Of a DNA stretch of 64,000 nucleotides, positions 1 through 11,600 are shown piece after piece. Position numbers and translations under genes: made by a program. The notes beneath the pieces are model-generated. The model was not told the origin of the DNA, searched no databases, and worked only from the letters and a program-made list of their open reading frames with translations. Location of the stretch: the NCBI GenBank assembly GCA_051294375.1, contig CM119263.1, positions 6,172,932-6,236,931 of the forward strand. Reading direction: 5' to 3'. The DNA is from Paraspadella gotoi. Lineage: Eukaryota > Chaetognatha. How positions within the stretch are numbered: the stretch's first letter is position 1; every line of letters begins with the position of its first letter.

Positions 1-1072
1 ATGGGGAGCTTGACCTGAAATTTTGTATGTGGGTAGGAAAGTGTGTGATTAAACTGGAAATCAAGTTTCGATGAATCGTTTGAGTGGAAATGAGTTTAAA
101 TGGAAAAAAAAAAGAACCTGTTTTACTAATTGATTGTGTGGATAAGGCGCTACGTGGGCTGAAGATGACTGTCCGTAACTTCTATAACCCCCTCTAGCAG
201 CCATGGAACGGGTCCCTGGGCTTGGAACCAGGCTTGAGGGTTTGCCATGCCCCCAAGGCGGCTTACGGCCGTCTCACGCTTCCCGCAGAGTAGGTACGGT
301 GTTGGGATTGAACCCGGTACCTAGTGGTCATGAGCTGATGGCTTTACTCAATGAGCCACCGGGTCACAACTGAAAGCGTCATGTTTCTAGGCGGGGTGAA
401 CCTAGGCAATGCCCGACTACATGCCCCCCAGATTGTAACCCACCCTGCACTGCTTCCAGTGTAGGGAGGGGAGCAATCTTCAGCTAGACCAAGGGCCTGG
501 AATCAGAAGGTTGGAATACGCTCGCAGGATGGGCTCACCAGTGTGGATAAGGCGCTACGTGGGCTGAAGATGACTGTCCGTAACTTCTATAACCCCCTCT
601 AGCAGCCATGGAACGGGTCCCTGGGCTTGGAACCAGGCTTGAGGGTTTGCCATGCCCCCAAGGCGGCTTACGGCCGTCCTCACGCTTCCCGCAGAGTAGG
701 TACCGTGTTGGGATTGAACCCGGTACCTAGTGGTCATGAGCTGATGGTTTTACTCAATGAGCCACCGGGTCACAACTGAAAGCGTCATGTTTCTAGGCGG
801 GGTGAACCTAGGCAATGCCCGACTACATATGCTTCTTTTTCTTTTTATTTAAATGTAAATTCAAGATGAATTAATTAATAAAATTATTAATCAGTTAATT
901 AATCAATTAGTCAATTAATTTATCAATTATTAATTAATCAGTCAATCAAATTAATTAATTAATTGCCTAATTAATTAAATAATTAACTTGAATAAATTAA
1001 TTATTAAATAATTAAATAATTAATAAACTTGAATTAATTATTAATTAATTAATGACCATGGGCAGATCCGAC
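1..1072 (+). mobile_element. Non-autonomous TIR DNA element, copy 1, left-truncated by the window edge and split by SINEs
   Basis: The first ~134 bases (motifs gtatgtgggtaggaaagtg and gtggaaatgagtttaaatgg) match the interior of the complete copy at 6660-7254. The match resumes after the SINE block at about 833, through a TTAATTAA-rich tail, and ends at 1059-1071 in GGGCAGATCCGAC. This is the inverse of the GTCGGATCTGC that starts the complete copy. No coding capacity is visible, so it is a MITE-like element. The break lies at ctaattgatt/atgct, where the intact copy reads continuously. AT-rich tail-like sequence (TTAATTAATCA motifs) continues past the TIR to about 1230. Confidence 0.75.
135..832 (-). 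mobile_element. tRNA-derived SINE (family 1), two tandem copies
   Basis: About 290 bases are duplicated nearly perfectly (135-420 and 541-832), each starting gtgtggataaggcgctac on the plus strand. Read on the minus strand, each copy contains TGGCTCATTGAG (A-box-like) followed about 35 bases later by GGGTTCAATCCC (B box), the internal RNA polymerase III promoter of a tRNA. A tail follows, ending cgccttatccacac. A second B-box-like GGTTCACCCC lies upstream of the tRNA unit, suggesting a dimeric head. The left copy carries ~127 extra bases (about 414-540) at its 5' end. The pair sits inside the TIR element at 1-1072. Confidence 0.75.
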
Positions 1073-1234
1073 TTGAAATACAAGATGTTTTAATTAATCA
1101 AAATAATTAATCATTAATTAATCAATTAATAATTAATAATTAATTAATCAGTCAATTAATCAATTTATTGTTCAATAAATCAATTTATTTATCTATTAAT
1201 TAATTATTTAATCAATCAATCAAGTCACATTCAA

Positions 1235-2520
1235 TATCTTTCTTATCTGATGTCTCCTGGTTACGAAAAAAAAATATTTGTGGTAGCCTCGAACGTGCAA
1301 CCTTCGCATCTTAAACAACAATCAGAATTCTCTCTCTACTTTTGCTTTGGCTCTTTTGCTCTCACTCTTTCTCTGTCGCTTTTTCTTTGTTTCTGCATCA
1401 ATTTCAGAACTTTTGCTCACTTACTCAGCCTTGTTTGGTCATAAACATGTCCAAATTCACCTTTCCATTTCTTTTGTTAATATTGACAATAATTATCATT
1501 TCTATAATTATAGTCTTTGATACATTAAAAAATAATTCTTTTCAATGTTAAAGGAGGAAAAAAACTTATTAATTTTTTTTAATATAAAAAATATTACAGT
1601 ATTATTATTAAAAGTAATGATTCATAAAAATTAATAGCAAATGATCACAATAACATAAGATAAGAAAAACTGTCCTCCATATCCCCCTTGAATACTTATG
1701 GAAAACATAATAGAAAAAAAAATTAAAAAAAAACTTTTTCAGACCATGCTCACGAAGAATTATAATTTTGCATAAAAAATAAATAAATCAAAAAAATAAA
1801 AACATCAGATTGTGACAAAATCGATTGGGAAAAATCTGATTTTTTTCAAAATGCAAAATTATTTCTCAAGTTCCTTATTTATAATTCTCCATGAGACAAA
1901 TGTTTTTTTCTAAAATTTAAATATTCAACTTTTTATTAATTAAAAATCATTTTAGTATACTAACTTTAAAATATTTTATAAAAATTTATACCTAAAGTTC
2001 TAAGAAGATGCTTTTCCCAAAAATGTCTCTTAGATCTTTCTTAAAACGCCAAACAAGTCACAGCCACAAAATGAATTCAAAAACTAGAAAAAAGCAATAT
2101 TGTTTTGTCATTCTGATTTAGAGATATTTGGTTGATTGTTATGCCTTAAATTTCCTTTAAATGAAAAAATAATAGGTTTTAAAAGATAGCTCTTGATCTC
2201 TAGTAATAAATTGAGTTTGAATATAACTTTTTTTAATGAACAAAGTTTAACCCAGATCAATTACAATAACAATGGTAAGATATTTTGTACCGTTTTAAGC
2301 TACTTTTAGCCTGATTTTTTACATATTTTGATTATCTTTGCGATCTTACTGATGAAAAACAGTCATGGTAAAGAGAGCCTATGTTCTGTTCGAATATAAG
2401 GCATATGTCAGTAATCAGACAGAACAAAAATTTTGGTCACAAGGTAAAGAATTTTGCATGAGAATAGCGTGAATAAAATTTTCCACGAGACTGTGCACCG
2501 CGACATATAGTAATATAATA
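1235..2520. other. AT-rich intergenic stretch without a recognisable gene
   Basis: Short open frames here are low-complexity and show no splice-bounded coding pattern. A pyrimidine-rich patch lies at 1330-1430. Nothing else is identified. Confidence 0.5.
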
Positions 2521-2524
2521 ATTT

Positions 2525-3175
2525 TAATTAAGCTAATACCCTCAGAAAAAAGCATTTTTTATAAAAATATTTTAATAAAATAATCTTTTATGAGCAAATT
2601 ATAATAACGCTATATATATAAGCATTTAAATTTTATCGGTTATGGCTAATGATGAATGACTCATCGTATCAATGAATGATTATCATCGTATCAATATTTG
2701 GTTATCATCGCATGATTAGATTTTTATTTTAAAAAATATAAGAATTTTTAGTATTATAATTTTTTTTAAATTTTTTATGCTCTATCATAATCCATAAAAA
2801 AATTTTAGATTCAAATTTTTTTTTTAATATAATAATATAATAATTATAATTAGGTTAATACTTTTAGAAAAAAGTATTTTTTATAAAAAATATTTTAATA
2901 AAATAATCTTTAATGAGCATAGATTATAATAATGCTGTATACATTAGCTTTTAAATTTCATCGGCTATGGCTAATGATGAATGGCTCATCTTATCAATGA
3001 ATGATTATTATCGTATCAATAATTGGTTATCATCGTATCAATAATAAATTTCTATTACATCAATCAATTATTATTATATTAATCAATTATTATTGTATCA
3101 TTCATTCATTTTTTTTTTTCATTCATTTTCTTTGATAGTAACGTCTGGCGAGATCACTATACTTTTAAGATTTTC
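2525..3175. repeat. Duplicated repeat with ATCAATCAATTATTATTA-type minisatellite
   Basis: Two ~190-bp diverged tandem copies (about 2525-2715 and 2835-3030) share cagaaaaaagcattttttat, gctaatgatgaatg and gttatcatcg motifs. A short-period array of ATCAAT/TATTAT units follows, ending in ctttgatagtaacgtctggcgagatcac. The array and its end sequence recur at 7870-8140 and, in reverse, around 38220-38410. It is a dispersed repeat family with no coding capacity seen. Confidence 0.6.
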
Positions 3176-3434
3176 TCTTTTTTATTTTTCATTCAATATC
3201 ATGTTAATCTTCCTTTATCCCACTCGTAAACGTATAATACTAAATAAGGAATTTTTTCACTATCCATCTCAATTAATTTAATTTAATATTAAGGCGTGTA
3301 TCAATTCTTCAAAAGTTCGCTATGAAAATATATCGAATATTACGAGGCAATTATTTTTTTTTGCTTTCGAATCAGTTGAAAGCGATCGGATTTTCCGTTT
3401 TTCTCAGTTTTAAGATTCTGGTTGGAATTGAGTT

Positions 3435-5097
3435 TTAAGTTTCAGATGCGTGGTTTCTTTTAAAAACGAGCGTGTAATATTTTATCGATAATACGATTGT
3501 TTTTGAAAGTTTAAAGAAATTTCTGTTAATGATTAAAGAAATTGTGTTACCTATTCCATGCCAAGCGGACTTCAGTTGCTTTTTTGTTGAAGATGAATGA
3601 ATATTCCGACATCCAAATTCCGTCTTGAATTAAATTTGTCTCGCACATTTCAATGGCATTTTTGTATTTAATAGACATCCAAAGACTCGACCCGATATAT
3701 CCATATCCTACTTTTACTAAATCCATCACTTCTTTTTCAATGAAGTACCTAAAATATAAATATGAATATTAGTTTTGATAGTGGAATATCGAGTGATATT
3801 CTGTTAACTTAACTCTTTTTTTCGTAGGGAGTGGTTTGTAGTAATTGGAGGTAGTTCGTTTTTGAATGTTAGCCATCTTGCTTTGAGTTGCAAAATAAGT
3901 CTATTTGTATGATCTTCTTCTTCAATGTTAGAACCTGGGCTGTCTTGATTGTCCCAGAAATATTGAGGTTTCCCATTTTGATGATAAGCATCCAGTAGTT
4001 TTTTTATCGAGTTAATACCGGGATCCATTTTTAATATGGTTACATTAGACGTTATTTCTGACATAAATATGCAAACGATTATGAGTGAAAAAAAAAACCA
4101 GAGATAGGATAGAATTCGGAGTAAAAACTTGGAGGCTGAGTTTGGTGCCACTCGTTGATTTAGCAAGGAAAATGCTACGTGCCAAAATATATCCGCGATC
4201 TATTAAGAGATAGTTATTCTAAGCTATGATAGAAGTTTGGCTTTCGTGGTAAGTTAGTCTATACCTTCTCCATATCGTTTATGTAAGGGTCCTGGTTGAT
4301 TTTCATTATTGCTAGATACACGATAAATATTACTATATGCATTGCGAGGATGCCAAGCCAAGCCCTGGTTATTGAAAAATCTTATGTAATTAACTTTATT
4401 GACAGAGTAAATTTAACTATTTTTTTTTCGAATACGTACGTATAATGATATGGTTGAAAAATATTTAATGTTTGTGATATCACCCGAGTGTTTTTCAGAA
4501 GTAACCCTATTGATGAACTGGCCACCGTTGCGGAATATTCTACTTTTTGAAAACGTTTTTGCTTGTGGCTGAAAAGTTGAAGAGCCATCGCTGCTTTTCC
4601 TGATTTTACCTAAATCATCACATTTTTAAATGGAATGTGTTAATTCTAACTAGTATATTAAAGTAATGATTCTTTAGTCTTTTCCTACATAATTTCTTAC
4701 CTTTTCTACCATAGATTTGTTTATTGGATGGGAAGACCATGAAATTCCATCTTCAGTAAATAATGTATAATTGATTGCACAATATCTGTGAAATTCAATG
4801 AGTAAGGATATCAGAAAGCCATCAAGTTTTACATTCTCTTCATCCACCACTGTTCGATGAATCGTTTGTCGCGCTGGTCGATTTATCAATCCATCATATT
4901 GTCTATACAATATTGGAACGTTTTTGCCATTACTGCATATATCAATTATTGAAAAGTTGTTTGATGAAACTTCTTTCCATATAAGAACCTAAAAGATGCT
5001 ATTAATTCAGTTAAAACAATTATCTTTAAAAATGGGTCCTTTTTCTTACCAAAATAATTTTTTGAAAAGTATCCATGATAAAGCACTTCAGATTCAT
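3435..5097 (-). CDS. Ionotropic glutamate receptor-like (IR-type) subunit, probably lacking the fourth membrane segment
   Basis: Six exons with consistent phases: 5097-5050, 4988-4701, 4609-4440, 4364-4265, 4199-3814 and 3748-3551. A weaker terminal exon at 3522-3435 ends in TAA. The start MNLKCFIMDTFQKI gives a hydrophobic leader and no amino-terminal domain, as in ionotropic receptors. Ligand-binding lobe S1 is visible (KLDGFLISLLIEF; KSGKAAMALQLFS; QKRFQKVEYS). It keeps the Arg that binds the ligand carboxylate in this family, shortly before VEYS. TM1 (AWLGILAMHIVIFIVYLAIM), the pore loop (FWHVAFSLLNQRVAP) and TM3 (RILSYLWFFFSLIIVCIF) follow. The SYTANLAAF gating motif is degenerate (IFMSEITSNV). 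S2 continues with GYGYIGSSLWMSIKY. No TM4 exon was found downstream, where repeats begin, so the gene may be truncated, a pseudogene, or have a distant last exon. The ligand is unknown. Confidence 0.75.
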
Positions 5098-5667
5098 AAA
5101 ATTGGTTTTTTGTACAGACTTACGAATCAGGTTCGCTGGCAGAGTCGTCGGTTTCTTTTATTTTAGTGCCAGTCAAACAAGATTTATTGCAGTTGCAAAT
5201 GTAAATATTTTGAATAGAGGGAGTGATAAGAGACGCTTTCTGCCTAATGTCTCAGTTAAATCAATATTGATCAATGACTAGAACACCTTTGCTCTGGTTT
5301 AGAAATAATGTAAGTTTATTTAACCGTGTTTGTTTAAATATTCCCCATTGCCCAGTATGATATAGAGATTTACTTTTTGTTATCGCTCCTTAAAATATTT
5401 TAAGCTACACCGCTTCAATTGTTTTGTCCAGTCTATTGCTGATTTACGTATCCATATGAGTTTCAATTTCTAGAACTAAATCCATGTCTGGCTATGTGTC
5501 CATACGTTTTGGTTAATTCCGGAATCATAATAATAATTAGGAATACTTTGTGGATGTTTTATAACTTCGAGATATGGATTGAAATTTAGATCTTTGATAT
5601 CCTGGAGATTAAATCAGCAACAATTTGACCTTTTCCCTCTCTCAAATATTGATGTTTTGTTTTTCAG

Positions 5668-8600
5668 CTACGTTTCCGCCATGGTCCCCGTGAAATCTAT
5701 CAGGGAATACGACATTCAAGTCGAAGTCATTGTTCTTTTTTCCGAAACTTTGCAACGCGCCTTGCGTCTTGGACTTGTACATCAGGTCCGGCAACAGCAA
5801 ATTTGGACCGACTGAATTGAAGTGGTAGTAAAATTTTTTTTTTTATTCAGGAAGCCATCGATCTTTACGAACCCTCATTGATGTTCACGATACCTCGGCT
5901 CGCGATCGTCACGTAGGATGCTAAAAAGCTTTTTCAAAGTTTTCAATTTTTATTGTTTATATGACCAGCTTCTTTCGTTTTTTCTGAAGAGGGCTCATCG
6001 TTTTATCCGACGGCCCGTTAAACGTCGACAAATCGACGGCCGAGATTTCCGCCATGTTTCGACCCTTTCAAGACTTATTGCATAAAATAAGGTATGAACA
6101 CAATTGGTCACGTGATCCGGTATATATCGTCTCAATAGCTTGCGCTGGCGACGATTTTGGGTCGATGGTCCTAATAAACGTCGTTGTTATCGTCGGCGTT
6201 CCAAATTATAGAATACCTTATCATAAAAGTGTGCAATTGTATGAAGGTGAAAATTTCGATATCGCTTCTCATCATTGATGTCTTTTAAAAATATATATAT
6301 ATCCTTATTTGTTTACTTAATTAAAATTTTTGTTCGCAAGAGCTCCACTCTATTAACCCTAAACCCACCCTAACCCCGGTCGGCAAAAGTAAAATTGACT
6401 CAATTTGTAGCGGTAGTATTTCATACCCCGTTACTCGTCCGAGAATCAGCAGCACCTATGGCGCCGGAGGTAGCACGAGCTCCTCCCAACCCAAAGGACT
6501 CGGGTTCGCTCCCTGCTGATTCACACAAGTAAAAGCGGGACGGGGCGTCTAACCTACCTGAAGTGACGGACTACAGCCCTATCCGAAGTTCGGACCTTGT
6601 GTGCAACGGACGGTAAACTGCTCGCGGCATCGTCTTCCACAAATTATTGATTTATTTTTAGTCGGATCTGCTTATAAGCAGATCCCGACTCTATAATTCA
6701 CTTTGTCGGTCCGTCGGTCCGCCCCCTCAATATTGTCGGGCAACTACATATATGTCAGAATATCGAATTATGATAAATTATGCAAAAAAATTATATCCGT
6801 CTCTCTGTCTGTCCGAGTAGAAATGAGTTTAAATGGGAAAAAAAAATATATTTCACTATTTGAACGCCAATTACTCGAGTGGACGGGGTGATTGACCTAA
6901 AATTTTGTATGTGGGTAGGAAAGTGTGTGATTAAGCTTGAAATTAAGTTTAGATGGAATTGTTTGAGTGGAAATGAGTTTAAATAGAAAAAAACATAAAA
7001 CCTGTTTCACTAATTGATTATGCTTTTTTTTACTTTTATATTAAATGTAAATGCAAGATGTATTAATTAATCAAATAATTAATCAGTTAATAATCAATTA
7101 GTCAATTATTTAATCTATCAATCAAAACAAACATTTCGGATCAAATTAATTAATTATTTGTCTAATTAATTAACTTGAAATAATTAATAATTAATTAATT
7201 ATTAATTAATTATTGATTAATTAATTAACGATAATGATCGTGGGCAGATCCGATATTGTTTGCTCAAACTTGTTTATATATTAAGCGAAGTTTGTTTTAT
7301 ATAAAAATTAGTTTTTCTGTATCAATTATTATTTTTTGTTTGGAGTATAAAAGTTTGTCATGGGTCCAGACTTTTTCTATGCGATTTCAACGATCCTTAT
7401 GCTTTTAAGATTTTTTATCTCGCCAGACGGGTTAAGGCCCTTTTTGAGTGAGATGTTGGTTCGTTTCTGCTTTGTGCCATCACCCTTTTTTTATAAGTAG
7501 AAATTGTAAAAGTGTGTAACCATAGGAAGTTAAAAATTTAGATATAGCTTTTCAACATCAAGATCTTTTAAAATCACTCGTTTCTTATCGATTCAAGTAT
7601 TTTTTGTTCAATTTCTGTTTTAATATAATTTATTATAATACGTAAATTAATATTTATAATACTTATAATACTTACTGCAATATACTAATTAGTATATATT
7701 ATATTTTAATTTGCATATAGTAGTAAGTAATAATGAGGAGGAAATTCATACAAAAATATTTGAATCAATATTAAATATTTTAAAAGATTTTGATAATAAA
7801 AAGCGATATCGAAATTTTAATACAAAAAATATATACTTTTACAACTTCTAACAATTTATTTTAAAATCGAGTAGAATGTTTGGTTATTATGTTTAGTTAT
7901 CATCACATCAATATTTGGTTATCATCGCATCAATATTCAATTACTATTATATCAATCAATTATTATTATACATCAGTCAAATACTTTTACATCAATCAAT
8001 TGTTATCACATCAATCAATTACTATTACATCAATCAATTACTATAACATCAAACATTCGTTATCGCATCAATCATTCATTTTTTTTCCCGGATTTTTTCA
8101 TTAATTTTCTTTGATACGAGTAACGTATGGTGAGATCACAATTCTTTTAGGATTTTTATTTTTAAATTCGACTTTAATTTATACTACGATCCATTGACAG
8201 GGAGCTGCTCCGGGCTCTGTCCCAAGCCGAATTCGAGATTCTGGAGAAAGCCTTAACCTCGGCCGATGGAGAAACGGAAATTTCGGCGGGTTTGAAGCAA
8301 ATACAAAATTCGGAGCGGTAATCAATTCCTAATATTAGAAATCCGAGAAAGTCAGTCAGCAGTTGCGAAAAAAATTAAAATGGAGTTACTTTCATATTTA
8401 ATTTATTGATTTGGGTCTTCAGAAACAAAACGCTCTCTTTCTCTGGATTGGAAGACACGGTGAACCGCTTTGGAGACGATGAAGACGGCGGAAATCAAAA
8501 TCTCGAAGAGGTTTATTCAATTTTTTTCTCCAAATTATTGAATTCAGTTGCTAAAACTATTTTAAGCTATCTTTTTGCTTCTTTTCCCCCTTCTCTCCCT

Positions 8601-11600
8601 ATGTTTTCATATCTATCTCTCTCCCCCCCCCTCTCTCTCTCTCTCTCCCTCTCTCTCCCACTCTCTCCCTCTCCAACGCTTTTTATAAAAACGTTTTTGT
8701 TTTATTGCCAATATCCAGTTTGTTGATTCAGACTCGCCGCCGGCAAACAACGGCTTTTTCGTCAATGCCTTCATATTTCTCTGTTTACAGGCGGCTGCGG
8801 GTGAAAACTCTGGCGCAGGAACGAAGTGGGCGGCGGCGCGGGAAAGCGGCGCTGCGGTGACGCCGACTTCCTCAGAATCTCAAGCCGCTTCGCCCGCCGG
8901 CGGGATCCACGAAGCGGGCGAACCCGATCTCGCTACTTATCTTCGCCCGGAGACTCGAGCGGCGGCCGACGAGCCGGAAGAAGTTCGATTCAGCGACGCC
9001 GGCGGCGACGTCGACGACGAAGCCGACGACGAAGCCGGCGACGACGACGACGAAGCCGGCGATGACGAATTGCGATCGATTTCCTTCAGGGGACAAAAGC
9101 GTCCTCCTGATGTTAAGCCCGATGGGGACGACAGAGGCGACCATAACGACGAAACCATTTCGTCCAGCGACGAAACCGACGACGGCGTCGATAGTGAAGA
9201 AAGTGACGACAGCGACTCTGAACTTCAGGACAAGGCACAAGACTTGGCTGACAGATCCACGCGGATGAAGGTCAGCTGAGTCATTGAGATTTCAGCGGGT
9301 CTAACTGTCAGTTGAGCTCTTTCATTTTTCTAAGAATATTTTCCTATGCCTCACCTCCTCTCTTTTTGACAGAAATGCCTTTCCCCCGATTGCGAAAGCC
9401 CTTACCCTCGCCCATCGGGCCACACCCCCCTCTCCTCCCACTTTCCCAAGACGCCCTCAATCCCCCCAACACCCTCGTCGCTCCCATCTCCGTCTCCCGT
9501 GGCGGATTCCGAGTCTCCACGCGGCGAATCCCCTCGAGGCGCATCACAGCGCGGCGCTGAAGCTGCATCCACTGCCGCACCCGCCACGCCCTCCCGTCCG
9601 GCCCGCCACGCCTCTACCTCTTCCGACGACTCCTCTTCTTCCTCTTCCCATGGAAGAATAATCCCCGGGGAAATCTCCGACTCTTCTTGCTCGGACGAGC
9701 TCTCCGTCAGCCTGGTGGCGGCCCGGTTGGCGGCGCAACGAATAAATCCGAGGTTGGCCGATTGGCAGGAGATGGGGTAATTTAAATTATTATAATCTTT
9801 GCTTCTACTTATCCTGAATTTGATAATGTTGCCTATGTTGCTTGAAGCGCGTTACCACGTGAGCCAAATCCGATGATACCACCGAAAGAAACCACTGCTG
9901 TACTTTACAGAGTTGAGATAGACTTATTCAGATTTTTTTAAATGATAAATTATAGTAACAGCCAGGTTGCCTGTAATGATCATTGGAATGGGCCATCTCA
10001 TTGTTGGCTTTGGAGGCTTCCGATCCTCAGTGACACCTCCAGTCACTGGCGCGGTTACCCTAGGACTGGATGGAACACAACGCCTGGGATGGTGTGTTCC
10101 CCTCTGAGTCAATGGAATTGACTGAACGATAATGGCACAAAATAACATTTTTTTATCATTAACAACTCAAAGATGGTAAAATCGCCAAATTGTCGCCAAA
10201 TAGTATTTGTTAAAAATCGATTGCAATGTTGCAGTGTCACAGATGTATTGGTATTTTTTTGCCCACTATTAAGTCCATAAACCTGAGAGAATGATGCTCC
10301 AGCCTTTATTCAAATAATTCTCGCTGACTGACTAAGCAATTTCCAACACTGCTTTTTTGTGCCAAAAGATTATTGGCAAGATTAGCTTTTCCTATATTGA
10401 AAAACTAAAGAAAGAGGAGTGCTCATTAGGGTGGAGTGATGAAAAGATTGTGTAATTGAACATTATTTTTTTGCTGCCTATGGACATATAATTAATGAAT
10501 TTTAAATCTTTTTAAAAATTTTTTTAGCATAACAGTATAGCAAATTCAATTATTTATGTAGTAATATCTTTATAAAATCGTCAAATTTCAAAATATTTTT
10601 TGGAGTGCTCATGGCAAGACAATTTAAAAAATTGGTAATTTAAGCTCGTTAGAGTGGCAAGTGAATCACAGTATCCGCTGCATAAAAGTTTTTTACCTTA
10701 ATTTTTCATGAAAAATCAGTTGGAGAAGAAAGGATATTCCTTAGCTATCCTTAGGTTCCAATCTGTAAAATCTTTTTTTTTTCTTTTGGTGATTTAGAAC
10801 TAGAAAGGTTTGTAAGCAGAAACCCAAGTTGTTATGAGCATTCAACTTTTGTAATAGTAAAAAATTAGAGCTGCTTTTGGACAAGGTTTTTTGCTCCTTA
10901 TATTTTTTCTAGCGATGCTGAGTTTTTTGTACTGGTTTTGATTGCATTTTGAGAATGTTTTAAAGCGTTCTTAAGCAATGTTTTGAATTTTTTAAAAACG
11001 TCAATTTTTCTTTCAATTGGTGTTATAATTTTTTTTTCTTATAGTTTACGTATAATTAATTTTTCTTTCGTATCAATCGGATTTGGCTCACGGGGTATTT
11101 TTCAATTGATTTAGTCGAATCGTTTATATTATTAGGTTGAAGTTCAAAGACGAAGCAGATATGCTGCACCGACTATTCGTTGTATCTCCGGTAACTAAAT
11201 AAGCATAACTCTTGTATATTATGTATAATTATCCCAAATTGAGTAATCATTTCTCATCTACCCGAATAGGCGTGGCCGATCAGCTGCAAAGCAACTTCGC
11301 TTCGGATCTCCGCTCCATCCTCAAGACCGTCTTCCTAATCAACGCTTCCCCCGATGACGACGACGACAACGACGATGAGGAGGCGGCTGAGGGCCACTCG
11401 AACCGATCCTCCGAGTGTTCGGTGGAGGAGGCGTTGGAGGCGCTCGAAGGAATCGTGGAAGAGCGCGACCGGAACTCGGGAGAGGAGGGGGCGAACCCGG
11501 TGCTCCTCACTCTGCCCGTCGAAGAGTCGCCTTCGCGAGATACGGGTAATTTTATTTTTGGAGATGTGGCGCCGGGTCGGGGAACGGAGGTGTATCATGT

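Noticed and set aside
2525-8080. Possible CRISPR-like arrays from regularly recurring ATCAATCA units
   Set aside because: Units are contiguous and variable with no unique spacers. The setting is an animal genome, so it is a minisatellite.
8872-9240. Minus-strand Val/Gly-rich open frame
   Set aside because: It is the antisense shadow of the acidic LST-2 exon with GAC/GAA codons.
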